Notes: a model not told the origin generated them from the sequence alone. Positions 8,485 to 15,806 are shown, numbered from the stretch's first letter. The stretch: DNA of 18,877 bases from Pseudomonadota bacterium (GCA_023387235.1 JAEWIJ010000248.1:1-18877), one strand, 5' to 3'. A program made the numbers and translations.

Positions 8485-9540
8485 GTGGCAGGCGTGCGAT
8501 TGCAGAACCTCGTCAAACAGTTCGGCGCGACCGAGGTGATCCGCGACGTCACGCTCGACATCGCCGACGGCGAGTTCGTGGTTTTCGTCGGGCCTTCCGG
8601 CTGCGGGAAATCGACACTTCTCCGCCTCATCGCCGGCCTCGAACAGGCAACCGCCGGCACGATCCACATCGGCGAGGATGACGTCACCGGCCGGCCGCCC
8701 GCACAGCGCGGTGTGTCCATGGTCTTCCAGAGCTACGCGCTCTATCCGCACATGGATGCCTACCGGAACATTTCCTTCGGCCTCAAGCTGCCGAATGCGA
8801 GCACGGAGACCGTCGACCAGCGCGTGCGGCGCGTCGCGGAGAAACTGCAGATCGGCAATTTGCTGGATCGCAAACCACGGGAGCTCTCGGGCGGCCAGCG
8901 CCAGCGCGTTGCCATCGCGCGCGCCATCGTTCGCGAGCCGCGCGTGTTCCTGTTCGACGAACCGCTCTCCAATCTCGATGCCGCGCTTCGTGCCCAGACG
9001 CGGCTCGAAATCGCGCGCCTGCACGACGAGCTTTCGTCGACCATGATCTACGTGACGCACGACCAGCAGGAGGCGATGACGCTTGCCGATCGCATCGCGC
9101 TCCTGAACAAAGGGCGCATCGAGCAGGTCGGCTCGCCGACGGAGCTGTACCGGCAGCCGGCGACGCGCTTCGTCGCCGAGTTCCTCGGCTCGCCGGCAAT
9201 GAACATCCTTCCGGCGGAGGTATCCGGCGGAGCGGCATTGCTGTCCACGGGCGAGCGCATAACCGTCAATGCATCACATTCCGGACCTGCCGATATCGGC
9301 ATTCGTCCGGAAGCCCTGCTGCAAGCGCGCGAGGGAGAGGCCGGAACGCTGCGGGCGCGGGTGCTCCATGTCGAGGACTTGGGCGATTCACGCCTGTTGC
9401 ACGCCGCTCTATCCGACGGCGCGGTTATGGCCGCGCGCTATTTCGGTGGGACCGCGACGCCGTCCAATGGCGAGCAGACGGCATTCCGTGTCGAACCGCA
9501 GGACGTGCATCTCTTCGGCAAGGACGGCCGGCGCATCTGA
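8485..9540 (+). CDS. ABC sugar transporter ATP-binding protein (MalK/UgpC type)
   Basis: A 351-residue ATPase that powers the sugar importer, with a C-terminal MalK-like regulatory TOBE domain. It starts at GTG 8485 with AAGGA at 8474-8478, overlapping the end of the permease gene. All motifs are intact: Walker A GPSGCGKST (36-44), Q-loop Gln82 in VFQSYALYPHM, signature LSGGQ (134-138), Walker B VFLFDEP with Asp158-Glu159, D-loop SNLDA, and H-loop His192 in VTHDQQEA. The segment RFVAEFLGSPAMNILPAEV marks entry to the C-terminal domain (about 240-351), which ends with a VEPQDVHLFG strand typical of the family. The ATPase is encoded with its own permeases, which suggests a dedicated rather than shared ATPase. 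Confidence 0.96.
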   Translation: MAGVRLQNLVKQFGATEVIRDVTLDIADGEFVVFVGPSGCGKSTLLRLIAGLEQATAGTIHIGEDDVTGRPPAQRGVSMVFQSYALYPHMDAYRNISFGLKLPNASTETVDQRVRRVAEKLQIGNLLDRKPRELSGGQRQRVAIARAIVREPRVFLFDEPLSNLDAALRAQTRLEIARLHDELSSTMIYVTHDQQEAMTLADRIALLNKGRIEQVGSPTELYRQPATRFVAEFLGSPAMNILPAEVSGGAALLSTGERITVNASHSGPADIGIRPEALLQAREGEAGTLRARVLHVEDLGDSRLLHAALSDGAVMAARYFGGTATPSNGEQTAFRVEPQDVHLFGKDGRRI

Positions 9541-9574
9541 TGTATGCTGGAGGCGCACGCGCCAGAAAATGATC

Positions 9575-9580
9575 GGAGGA
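9575..9580 (+). promoter_or_regulatory. Ribosome binding site fixing the hydrolase start
   Basis: GGAGGA lies 5 nt before ATG 9586. This favours that start over the in-frame ATG at 9544, which would add a 14-residue non-conserved leader. Confidence 0.65.
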
Positions 9581-9585
9581 TCGCC

Positions 9586-10341
9586 ATGCCGATTTTCGAG
9601 AAAGGCCCCGTCCGCATTCGCTATGAGGAAGCGGGCTCGGGCTATCCGCTCCTGATCATCGCGGGCGGCGGCTTGAACTCGTGCATTGCGAACTTGCGCG
9701 AGAACTCGCCGTTCAATCCGATAGAGGAATTCAAGGACCGCCACCGCTGCATTGCAATGGATCTCAGGAACGCGACCAATGGGCAGTCCAGCGGTCCGCT
9801 CGAAGTCGAACGTCCCTGGGACGCACATACGGATGACCATCTCGCGCTGATGGACCATCTGGGTATCGACAAGTTCATGGTGTTCGGCTTCTGCATCGGC
9901 GGGCCCTTCATCTGGAACCTGCTGAAGCGCGCACCGGACCGCGTCGTCGCCGGCGTCCTCGCGCAGCCGAGCGGCTCACGCCCGGAAGCGCGCGATCTCT
10001 TCTACGAGACGAACATGAAAGGCTGGGGTCCGGCGCTGATCGCACGGCGGCCCGAGATCAGCATGGCGACGGTCGACGCATTCCTCACGCGCATGTATCG
10101 CACTGACGCGGACTTCGTGTTCACGGTCTCGCGCGATTTCGTCCGCGCCTGCCGGACGCCCGTCCTGATTCTGCCCGACGACATTCCGGCACATCCTTAT
10201 GCCGTGGCCATGGAAGCGGCGCTGCTCGCGCCGAACTCCCAGGTCAGTCTCTATCCGTGGAAGGCGAAGTCGGAGCAGATCCCGCTGGCGCTGCGCCATA
10301 TACGCATGTTCCTCGCGGCAAGCCGTCCCGCGACGGCTTGA
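9586..10341 (+). CDS. Alpha/beta hydrolase with cysteine nucleophile elbow
   Basis: A 251-residue alpha/beta-hydrolase-fold protein, probably cytoplasmic (no signal peptide). N-terminal strands with YEEAGSGYPLLIIAGGG carry the oxyanion-hole region. The nucleophile elbow is GFCIGG at residues 101-106, placing Cys103 where most members have serine, as in dienelactone hydrolases. The likely acid is Asp198 or Asp199 in LILPDDIPAHP. The histidine normally found near the C-terminus after a PG or YP strand is not obvious: that stretch reads YPWKAKSEQIPLAL, and the remaining candidates are His203 and His238. It may be an esterase or thioesterase of unknown substrate, or non-catalytic. It follows the sugar ATPase by 45 bp and could be transcribed by read-through, but nothing shows it belongs to that pathway. 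Confidence 0.85.
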   Translation: MPIFEKGPVRIRYEEAGSGYPLLIIAGGGLNSCIANLRENSPFNPIEEFKDRHRCIAMDLRNATNGQSSGPLEVERPWDAHTDDHLALMDHLGIDKFMVFGFCIGGPFIWNLLKRAPDRVVAGVLAQPSGSRPEARDLFYETNMKGWGPALIARRPEISMATVDAFLTRMYRTDADFVFTVSRDFVRACRTPVLILPDDIPAHPYAVAMEAALLAPNSQVSLYPWKAKSEQIPLALRHIRMFLAASRPATA

Positions 10342-10343
10342 AC

Positions 10344-10901
10344 CTATTTCGGTCGCGGCGCCAGATGTCGCGCGTCGGGCGCCGCCTTGTGCTCCATGGC
10401 GCGCAGGATGGTCGCATTCATGAGATAGGCGCTCATGATCGCGATTATCTCCATGACGCCCTTCTCGCCGAAGCGGGTGCGTGCGGCGTTGAACGTCGCA
10501 TCGCTGAGCGCCGGCGACTCGAGCAGCTCGCGCCCAAAGCGGATGATCAGCGCCTCGTCCGCCGTGAGACCATCGAGCGGAGCATAGGTGTCCACAGCAT
10601 CGATCGCCTCCGCGCGCGTGCCGGCAGCAAGGCCGAGCTTGACGTGGGAATTCCAGATGTAGTCGGCATTCGCGGCCCGTGCCGCCACGCAAATGGCAAG
10701 CTCCGACTCGGCCTGCGTCAGCGAGGTGTGATTGCGAAGGTGGTCGAGAAGATCCGAGAGCCGCACGCCCGCCTGCCCCGCATACGACAGGTACGTGCTC
10801 GGCGGCGGCATGCTCTTGCGCGTCGAGAGAATGTGGCGGACGGCTGCGCGCGTTTCATCGCTGTAGGCATCCGTATCCGTCGGAAATGGCAATCTCGGCA
10901 T
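10344..10901 (-). CDS. Carboxymuconolactone decarboxylase (CMD/AhpD) family protein
   Basis: A 185-residue, all-helical CMD-family protein. The core SLTQAESELAICVAARAANA followed by DYIWNSHVKLGLAAG matches the CMD repeat (…E…I…AR…EW..H…A…AG). The redox CxxC of AhpD alkylhydroperoxidases is absent at the usual place: the single cysteine in ICVAA is not paired. A peroxidase role is therefore unlikely, and the closest assignment is the CMD-like group without cysteine pair, whose substrates are mostly unknown. The start ATG has AGGAG at 10909-10913, 7 nt away. Its stop is 2 bp from the hydrolase stop on the opposite strand, and it is divergent from the SDR gene, sharing the 102-bp region 10902-11003. 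Co-occurrence with hydrolase and SDR genes suggests a small catabolic cluster (inference). Confidence 0.86.
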   Translation of the reverse strand: MPRLPFPTDTDAYSDETRAAVRHILSTRKSMPPPSTYLSYAGQAGVRLSDLLDHLRNHTSLTQAESELAICVAARAANADYIWNSHVKLGLAAGTRAEAIDAVDTYAPLDGLTADEALIIRFGRELLESPALSDATFNAARTRFGEKGVMEIIAIMSAYLMNATILRAMEHKAAPDARHLAPRPK

Positions 10902-11003
10902 CCTCTCGCTCCTTTGTCTGGCGACATTTCAATGTGCCGGCTATGTTTCCTCGTCCCACCCCTGCACGAATGTTGGCACAGGCCCGAGAAGGATATCACG
11001 GAC

Positions 11004-11708
11004 ATGAACGTATCAGGCAAGAAAGCGCTGGTTTTCGGAGGCACCTCGGGCATCGGCCTTGCAGCTTCAAAGCAGCTCGCGGCGCTCGGTGCAAAGGTCG
11101 TCGCCGTGAGCCGCAACCCGGATCGCGCGGGCGACGTGCCGAAGGGCATCACGCTCGAACAGTGCGATGTGCTCGACCGCGACGCCTTGAGCAAGCTCTT
11201 CAAGAAGCATGCGCCGCTCGACATTCTGGTGAGCGCGGCAACCGGCGGCACACGCGCACGCGGCACGTTCCTCGAAATGGACATGGACGGCTACAAGGCC
11301 TCGTTCGCCAAGCTCTGGGGTTATGCCAATGTCCTGCAGCTCGGCACGCCGCACGTGAGCCCCGATGGCACGATCGTGCTCGTCAGCGGATCGCCGGCGC
11401 GCAGGTCGAAGCCCGGGCAGGTCGCGATCGCCTCCGTGGGCGGTGCCGTCGAGGCGCTGGTGAGAGCCGTCGCGCCCGAGATCGCACCGCGCCGGCTGAA
11501 TGTCGTCTCGCCGGGCACGATCGACACGCCGATGTCGGAGCTGCAGGGTGCGGCGCGCGAAGAGGCTTACCGCAAGCAGACGGCCAAGAACCTGATCCCG
11601 CGCGCAGGTACAGCCGACGAGGTCGCGCAGGGCATCCTGTTCGTCATCCAGAACGACTTCGTGACCGGCACGACGGTCGACGTGGACGGTGGCTGGCTGC
11701 TGTCCTGA
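11004..11708 (+). CDS. SDR-family oxidoreductase with atypical active site
   Basis: A 234-residue short-chain dehydrogenase/reductase-fold protein. The Rossmann nucleotide-binding motif is GGTSGIG (residues 12-18). Arg37 in VAVSRN after the second strand suggests NADP(H). CDVLD (54-58) would contact the adenine ring, and SAATGG replaces the usual NNAG. The C-terminal NVVSPGTIDTPM and VTGTTVDVDGGW blocks are standard. Ser128 or Ser130 could be the catalytic serine, but the Tyr-xxx-Lys segment is replaced by PGQVAIASVGGAVEAL (137-152), with no tyrosine or lysine. The protein may bind cofactor without classical SDR chemistry. The frame runs open upstream, but ATG 11004 with AAGGA (10989-10993) gives the conserved start. 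SCO follows at 3 bp. Confidence 0.9.
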   Translation: MNVSGKKALVFGGTSGIGLAASKQLAALGAKVVAVSRNPDRAGDVPKGITLEQCDVLDRDALSKLFKKHAPLDILVSAATGGTRARGTFLEMDMDGYKASFAKLWGYANVLQLGTPHVSPDGTIVLVSGSPARRSKPGQVAIASVGGAVEALVRAVAPEIAPRRLNVVSPGTIDTPMSELQGAAREEAYRKQTAKNLIPRAGTADEVAQGILFVIQNDFVTGTTVDVDGGWLLS

Positions 11709-11711
11709 TCC

Positions 11712-12290
11712 ATGCGGCGCGCGCTAGGCCAGCTCCTGTCGATCGCCATTGCCCTGATCGCGGCCGGGCTCATCGCAAGCCCGGTCGCAACGGCGCAGGA
11801 AGCAGCGCGCGTCCATCGCCTCGAAGTCCTCGTCGATCAGTCGGGCGCACCCTTCCGCGCGGCGCGGATAGCGGGGCGGCCTTATGCGCTCTTCTTCGGC
11901 TTCACGCACTGCCCCGACATCTGCCCGACGACACTGCTGCAGATGTCGAACCTCCTGCGGCAGCTCGGCACCGACGCCGATCGCGTGGCCATCATCTTCG
12001 TGACTGTGGATCCGGAGCGCGACACGGCCGAGATCCTCCAGAGCTATCTGACTTCCTTCGACCCGCGCATCATCGCGCTCACCGGCACATCGGATCAGAT
12101 CAAGTCCGTCGCCGCCGCGTGGAAGGCCGTTTACGACCGCATCGACGAAGGAAGCAACGCCTACACGATTGCTCACTCGGCCCACGTCTATCTCATGGAC
12201 CGCTCGGGCCGGCAGCACGGCACGCTGAATTTTCAGGAAGACGAAGCCCTGCAGCTTCGCAAGCTCAAGGATCTCATCGCGGCGCCTTGA
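11712..12290 (+). CDS. SCO1/SenC/PrrC-family copper chaperone or thioredoxin-fold protein
   Basis: A 192-residue exported protein with signal sequence (core LLSIAIALIAAGLIA) and likely cleavage after ATA at residues 26-28. The thioredoxin fold carries the SCO copper motif HCPDIC with Cys67 and Cys71 (CxxxC) and the third ligand His155 in IAHSAHVYLMD. TVDPERDT is the standard SCO block. Family members deliver copper to the CuA centre of cytochrome c oxidase or act as periplasmic thiol reductants. No cytochrome oxidase gene is nearby. It is 3 bp downstream of the SDR gene with no good ribosome site of its own, implying co-transcription and coupling. Confidence 0.93.
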   Translation: MRRALGQLLSIAIALIAAGLIASPVATAQEAARVHRLEVLVDQSGAPFRAARIAGRPYALFFGFTHCPDICPTTLLQMSNLLRQLGTDADRVAIIFVTVDPERDTAEILQSYLTSFDPRIIALTGTSDQIKSVAAAWKAVYDRIDEGSNAYTIAHSAHVYLMDRSGRQHGTLNFQEDEALQLRKLKDLIAAP

Positions 12291-12340
12291 GCGGATTTTC
12301 TAAGGGCCTTCCCCAGGCGGATTGCGGGCTCTCCCTGATA

Positions 12341-12362
12341 GGAGCGTCGGAGCGCTCCTTTA
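12341..12362 (+). terminator. Hairpin with short T run after the SCO gene
   Basis: GGAGCG (12341-12346) pairs perfectly with CGCTCC (12353-12358) around a 6-nt loop and is followed by TTTAG. It lies 50 bp after the SCO stop, in the 140-bp gap before the next operon. The T run is short, so termination efficiency is uncertain. A second small stem (TGCCTC 12396-12401 with GAGGCA 12410-12415) sits just before the next gene's ribosome site. Confidence 0.45.
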
Positions 12363-12430
12363 GTCTGATCGCGCTCGCACATGTTTTGGATCGTCTGCCT
12401 CGCCTGTCTGAGGCAAAAGGGGGATGAGAC

Positions 12431-13060
12431 ATGCAGATCTCGTTCGCAATCCTTCTCGTTCTTTGCGGCCTCGGCATCATGGGGTTCGGCCTGCTCTTGT
12501 TCTATGCATGGCTACCCCTCCTCTACGGACTGTTCGGTCTCGAAATCGGGCTGCTGCTCGGCCGATGGATGACGGGAGATGTGGGCGCACTCGCCTTTAT
12601 ACTCGGAATAACGGTCGGTGCAGCGGCAGCGGCCGGCGCCTATCTCCTCGAGCCGTACAGACGTGCGCTCGTGGGCTTCATGGGCGGCGTGGTGCTCATG
12701 CTGGCGTTTCTTTCCATTCTCGGCCTGGACCGTCATGTCGCCGCGTTCTCGGTTACGATACTCGCGGCAGTAGCCGGCGTCCTCGGTGCGACGATCGCGC
12801 TCAGGTATTTCGACATCTACATCGTCGTTGCGTCTGCCTTCGGCGGCGCCGCGCTGATCGTCACGGGCGCGCAGCTTCTCCTCCCTACGCCGGCAGAGCC
12901 ATCGGCAAGCATTCTCCCGGCGCTGATCACCATCATCCTCGGCATCTTCGGCCTGCGCTGGCAAATCAGCAACATCGCCTCGTGGGTACCACCGGAGCCG
13001 GGCGCCGCCGCCCCGTTCGGCGATCGCGTCGGCAAGGAAGCCGGCTTGAGAAATCCATAG
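12431..13060 (+). CDS. Seven-helix integral membrane protein, DUF4203/TMEM198-like
   Basis: A 209-residue inner-membrane protein of unknown function. About seven hydrophobic segments are visible (roughly residues 3-24, 26-45, 52-73, 78-98, 103-124, 127-149 and 157-174), followed by a short hydrophilic tail containing RWQISNIASWVPPEPG. Small residues and glycines dominate the helices, and the RYFDIYIVVASAFGGA segment is reminiscent of DUF4203 proteins; this family call is by resemblance only. The start has a strong AGGGGGA site (12418-12424). It leads a tight operon, since the patatin gene starts 3 bp after its stop. It could help with membrane localisation or export of that hydrolase, but this is guesswork. 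Confidence 0.82.
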   Translation: MQISFAILLVLCGLGIMGFGLLLFYAWLPLLYGLFGLEIGLLLGRWMTGDVGALAFILGITVGAAAAAGAYLLEPYRRALVGFMGGVVLMLAFLSILGLDRHVAAFSVTILAAVAGVLGATIALRYFDIYIVVASAFGGAALIVTGAQLLLPTPAEPSASILPALITIILGIFGLRWQISNIASWVPPEPGAAAPFGDRVGKEAGLRNP

Positions 13061-13063
13061 CGA

Positions 13064-14173
13064 ATGCTCGAAAAGGCTCCACCCGAGGCGCACGCTTGGT
13101 CGAAGCCACGCGCCGAAAGACCTGACGCCGGCCGCGATGCTGACCGCACCGGCGAGAGCCGCTCAACCGTCGTCATCGACCTCGCGTTGCAAGGCGGCGG
13201 CTCGCACGGTGCGTTCACGTGGGGCGTGCTCGATCGCCTGCTCGAAGAGCCGTGGCTGCATATCGACGCCATCTCGGGAACGTCGGCGGGCGCCATGAAT
13301 GCCGCTGTTCTCGCCGATGGCTGGTCTCACGGCGGCGCCCCCGGCGCGCGCGCGGCCCTCGACACGTACTGGGAGCAGGTTGCCCGCGCGGCCGTGTTCA
13401 GTCCGCTGCAGCGGACGCCGCTCGATCGCATGCTCGGGCGCTGGACGCTCGACACCTCCCCCGTATTCATCTGCTTCGATCTCATGGCGCGGCTCTTCTC
13501 GCCCTATGATCTCAACCCGCGCGGCGTGAATCCACTGAAGCAGATCCTCGACGACTGCATCGATTTCGACCGGCTCTCGCAATCGCCCATAAAGCTCTTC
13601 ATAACGGCGACGAACGTGCGCACCGGACGCGGGCGCGTCTTTCGCAACGGCGAGCTTACGCCGGAAGTTCTGCTCGCTTCGGCGTGTTTGCCGACAATGT
13701 TCCAGGCGATCGAGATCGACGGCGAGCCGTACTGGGATGGGGGCTATTCCGGCAATCCGACGATCACGCCGCTCATTCGCGAAAGCAACGCGCGCGATAC
13801 GATTCTCGTCCAGATCAATCCGCGCGAGCGCGCCGGCACACCGCGCTCGGCGAGCGACATTCTCAACCGGCTCAACGAAGTGTCCTTCAACGCGCCGCTC
13901 ATGAAGGAGCTGCGCATGATCGCGCTCCTGCGTCAGGCCGCCGATCCGGGCAGTGGCGAAGGCGCGCGATGGGCAGGCATGAGGACGCATCGCATCATGA
14001 CCGACATGATGGCCGGTCTCGGCGCCTCCTCGAAGCTCAATGCGGAGCGCGAGTTCCTGCACATGCTTCGTGCCGAAGGGCGGCGCGCGACGAGTGCCTT
14101 TCTCGCGGAACATGCCGACGACATCGGGCAGCGTTCGAGCGCCGACCTCGACGCCTTGCTCGCCGAGTGCTGA
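13064..14173 (+). CDS. Patatin-like phospholipase/lipid hydrolase
   Basis: A 369-residue patatin-domain acyl hydrolase with a Ser-Asp dyad. The glycine-rich oxyanion motif is GGGSHG (44-49), the nucleophile elbow is GTSAG with Ser74, and the catalytic aspartate is Asp225 in DGG. The first 35 residues are polar and probably a disordered extension, with no signal peptide, so it should act in the cytoplasm on lipid or polyester acyl bonds. The domain is complete, followed by a helical C-terminus. It lies between the membrane protein (3 bp upstream) and a GntP permease (3 bp downstream). Patatins of the LQGGGSHGAFTWGVLDRLLE type are often found beside D-3-hydroxybutyrate dehydrogenase and GntP-type permease genes in Alphaproteobacteria (from memory), suggesting a storage-polyester or lipid turnover link. 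A long minus-strand open frame over it is a shadow. Confidence 0.93.
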   Translation: MLEKAPPEAHAWSKPRAERPDAGRDADRTGESRSTVVIDLALQGGGSHGAFTWGVLDRLLEEPWLHIDAISGTSAGAMNAAVLADGWSHGGAPGARAALDTYWEQVARAAVFSPLQRTPLDRMLGRWTLDTSPVFICFDLMARLFSPYDLNPRGVNPLKQILDDCIDFDRLSQSPIKLFITATNVRTGRGRVFRNGELTPEVLLASACLPTMFQAIEIDGEPYWDGGYSGNPTITPLIRESNARDTILVQINPRERAGTPRSASDILNRLNEVSFNAPLMKELRMIALLRQAADPGSGEGARWAGMRTHRIMTDMMAGLGASSKLNAEREFLHMLRAEGRRATSAFLAEHADDIGQRSSADLDALLAEC

Positions 14174-14176
14174 AGC

Positions 14177-15631
14177 ATGGGTCTTCTCGGCATCCTCGTC
14201 GGTCTTCTCGGTCTCATCTACTTCGCCTATCGCGGATCGAGCATTCTCATTCTGGCGCCGCTCGCGGGCCTGATAGCCGCCGCCTTCTCCGGCCAGCCGC
14301 TGCTCGCGAGCTGGACGCAGATCTTCATGACCAATGCGGCCGATTTCGTCGCGCAGTTCTTTCCGCTCTTCCTGCTCGGCGCGCTCTTCGGCAAGCTCAT
14401 GGAGGATTCGGGCTCGGTCTCGTCGATCGCCACGTACATGACGCGCACGCTCGGCCCCGAGCGCGCGATCCTGGCGGTCGTGCTCTCGGGCGCCATCATC
14501 ACCTACGGTGGCGTCAGTCTCTTCGTGGCCTTCTTCGTCCTCGCGCCCATGGGCATGGTGCTCTTTCGCCAAGCCGGCGTACCGCGTCGCCTCATGCCGG
14601 CCGCGATCGCGCTCGGCACGTCCACCTTCACGATGTCGGCGCTCCCCGGCACGCCCGCCATCCAGAACGCCATTCCCATGCCCTTCTTCGGCACCACGCC
14701 GTTTGCTGCGCCGGGCCTCGGCATCATCGCCTCCGGCATCATGCTGGCCTTCGGCATGTGGTGGCTGAAGCGCGCGGAAGCGCGGGCGCGCCTGGCAGGC
14801 GAAGGCTTCGGCCCGGACGATGCCGCGACGGCCGACAGTGCCGCGGATGATCCGATCATCCGCGAGCGCGCGACGACGGCGCGCGAGTTCGATCCGGCGG
14901 AGATCCATCGCAGCGCCCAAGCACAAGTCGGGCCGCCGATCGCGATCGCGGCGCTTCCCATCGTCGTCGTGGTCCTCGTCAATCTGCTGATGTCGTTCGT
15001 GATCCTGCCGCGCATGGACGCGAGCTTCCTTGCCGAGCCGCAATGGGGCGCGACGGGGCTCTCGGCCGTCGGCGGCCTGTGGTCCGTGATCGTGGCGCTC
15101 ATCTGCGCGATCGTCGTCGTGATCGCGCTCAACTTCCGCAGCGTGCCGGAGCTGCGCGCTACAATGAGTGCGGGCGCCAACGCATCCGTGCTGCCCATCG
15201 TGTCGGTCGCAAGTCTCGTCGGGTTCGGCGCCATCGTTGCTTCGCTTCCTGCCTTCGCGGTCGTGCGCGACTGGGTGCTGTCCATCGGGGGCGGTCCTCT
15301 CGTGTCGCTCGCCATCGCGACGAACATCCTGGCCGCGCTGACGGGCTCGGCGTCCGGCGGCCTCACCATCGCCCTCGATGCACTTGGGCCGACGTACATG
15401 AAGCTTGCGGCCGAGATCGGCATGAGTCCCGAACTCATGCATCGCGTCGCCGTCATCGGGGCCGGAACGCTCGACAGTCTTCCGCACAACGGCGCCGTCG
15501 TGACGCTGCTCTCGGTCTGCGGCGTCAGCCACAAGGACGGCTATCTCGACATCGTCATGGCCGCCATCGCGAGTGCATTGATCGCGCTCGTCGTCGTCAT
15601 CGTGCTCGGCACGCTCATCGGAAATTTCTGA
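14177..15631 (+). CDS. GntP-family permease, possible hydroxybutyrate/gluconate-type organic acid importer
   Basis: A 484-residue proton symporter of the GntP family in the inner membrane, full length with about 12-14 helices. Typical segments are FFPLFLLGALFGKLMEDSG, ITYGGVSLFVAFFVLAPMG, STFTMSALPGTPAIQNAIPM, and the C-terminal LTGSASGGLTIALDALGPTY with LDSLPHNGAVVTLL. A charged cytoplasmic loop at about residues 195-250 splits the two halves. Members import gluconate or related hydroxy acids; relatives next to patatin and hydroxybutyrate dehydrogenase genes are annotated as D-3-hydroxybutyrate permeases, which is my preferred but unproven reading here. It starts 3 bp after the patatin stop without a good ribosome site, so translation is probably coupled. 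Confidence 0.93.
   Translation: MGLLGILVGLLGLIYFAYRGSSILILAPLAGLIAAAFSGQPLLASWTQIFMTNAADFVAQFFPLFLLGALFGKLMEDSGSVSSIATYMTRTLGPERAILAVVLSGAIITYGGVSLFVAFFVLAPMGMVLFRQAGVPRRLMPAAIALGTSTFTMSALPGTPAIQNAIPMPFFGTTPFAAPGLGIIASGIMLAFGMWWLKRAEARARLAGEGFGPDDAATADSAADDPIIRERATTAREFDPAEIHRSAQAQVGPPIAIAALPIVVVVLVNLLMSFVILPRMDASFLAEPQWGATGLSAVGGLWSVIVALICAIVVVIALNFRSVPELRATMSAGANASVLPIVSVASLVGFGAIVASLPAFAVVRDWVLSIGGGPLVSLAIATNILAALTGSASGGLTIALDALGPTYMKLAAEIGMSPELMHRVAVIGAGTLDSLPHNGAVVTLLSVCGVSHKDGYLDIVMAAIASALIALVVVIVLGTLIGNF
14842..14864. repeat. Perfect 10-bp-arm inverted repeat inside the GntP gene
   Basis: CGCGGATGAT (14842-14851) and ATCATCCGCG (14855-14864) are exact reverse complements separated by CCG. 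They fall in the part of the gene encoding the charged cytoplasmic loop (ADDPIIRE). It could be a protein-binding site or an mRNA hairpin, or simply coincidence in GC-rich coding DNA. Confidence 0.5.
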
Positions 15632-15655
15632 CGTTCCGTGCTCTCCCGAAGCTTT

Positions 15656-15671
15656 TACGGGTTTTCCCGTA
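15656..15671. terminator. Small hairpin after the GntP gene
   Basis: TACGGG (15656-15661) pairs perfectly with CCCGTA (15666-15671) around a TTTT loop, 24 bp after the permease stop. On the plus strand no T-tract follows. On the minus strand AAAAGC follows, so it is not a textbook terminator. The rest of the 175-bp gap (15632-15806) shows only the ribosome site of the next gene, and I could not assign a promoter. Confidence 0.3.
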
Positions 15672-15806
15672 TGGCTCGTCTCGGCGCGCCTGCGATAGTC
15701 GTTGTCCCTGGCATTCCGAAAGCCATCAACGCCCATCCGACACCAAGCTTGGGCGCAGAGAAGTCCATTGCGCTCGCTCGAGCGGTTTCACGGTGGGAGA
15801 GGTTCC

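Noticed and set aside
10971..10995. TTGGCACAGG sequence upstream of the SDR considered as a sigma-54 promoter
   Set aside because: The -24-like TGGCAC is not followed at the right spacing by a TTGC -12 element.
10679..12427. 582-residue plus-strand frame over the SDR and SCO genes
   Set aside because: It is frame-shifted against both real genes, rich in Arg/His/Ala, and lacks any domain.
13163..15736. 857-residue open frame on the minus strand across the patatin and GntP genes
   Set aside because: Its composition is a low-complexity mix of Arg, Asp, His and Glu, as expected from the reverse complement of GC-rich codons. It spans two clear genes and their junction and has no recognisable domain.
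15632..15806. Possible stress (ECF/EcfG-type GGAAC...CGTT) promoter before the DUF1269 gene
   Set aside because: No GGAAC element is present in the gap. Only weak, unconvincing -35-like hexamers were seen.
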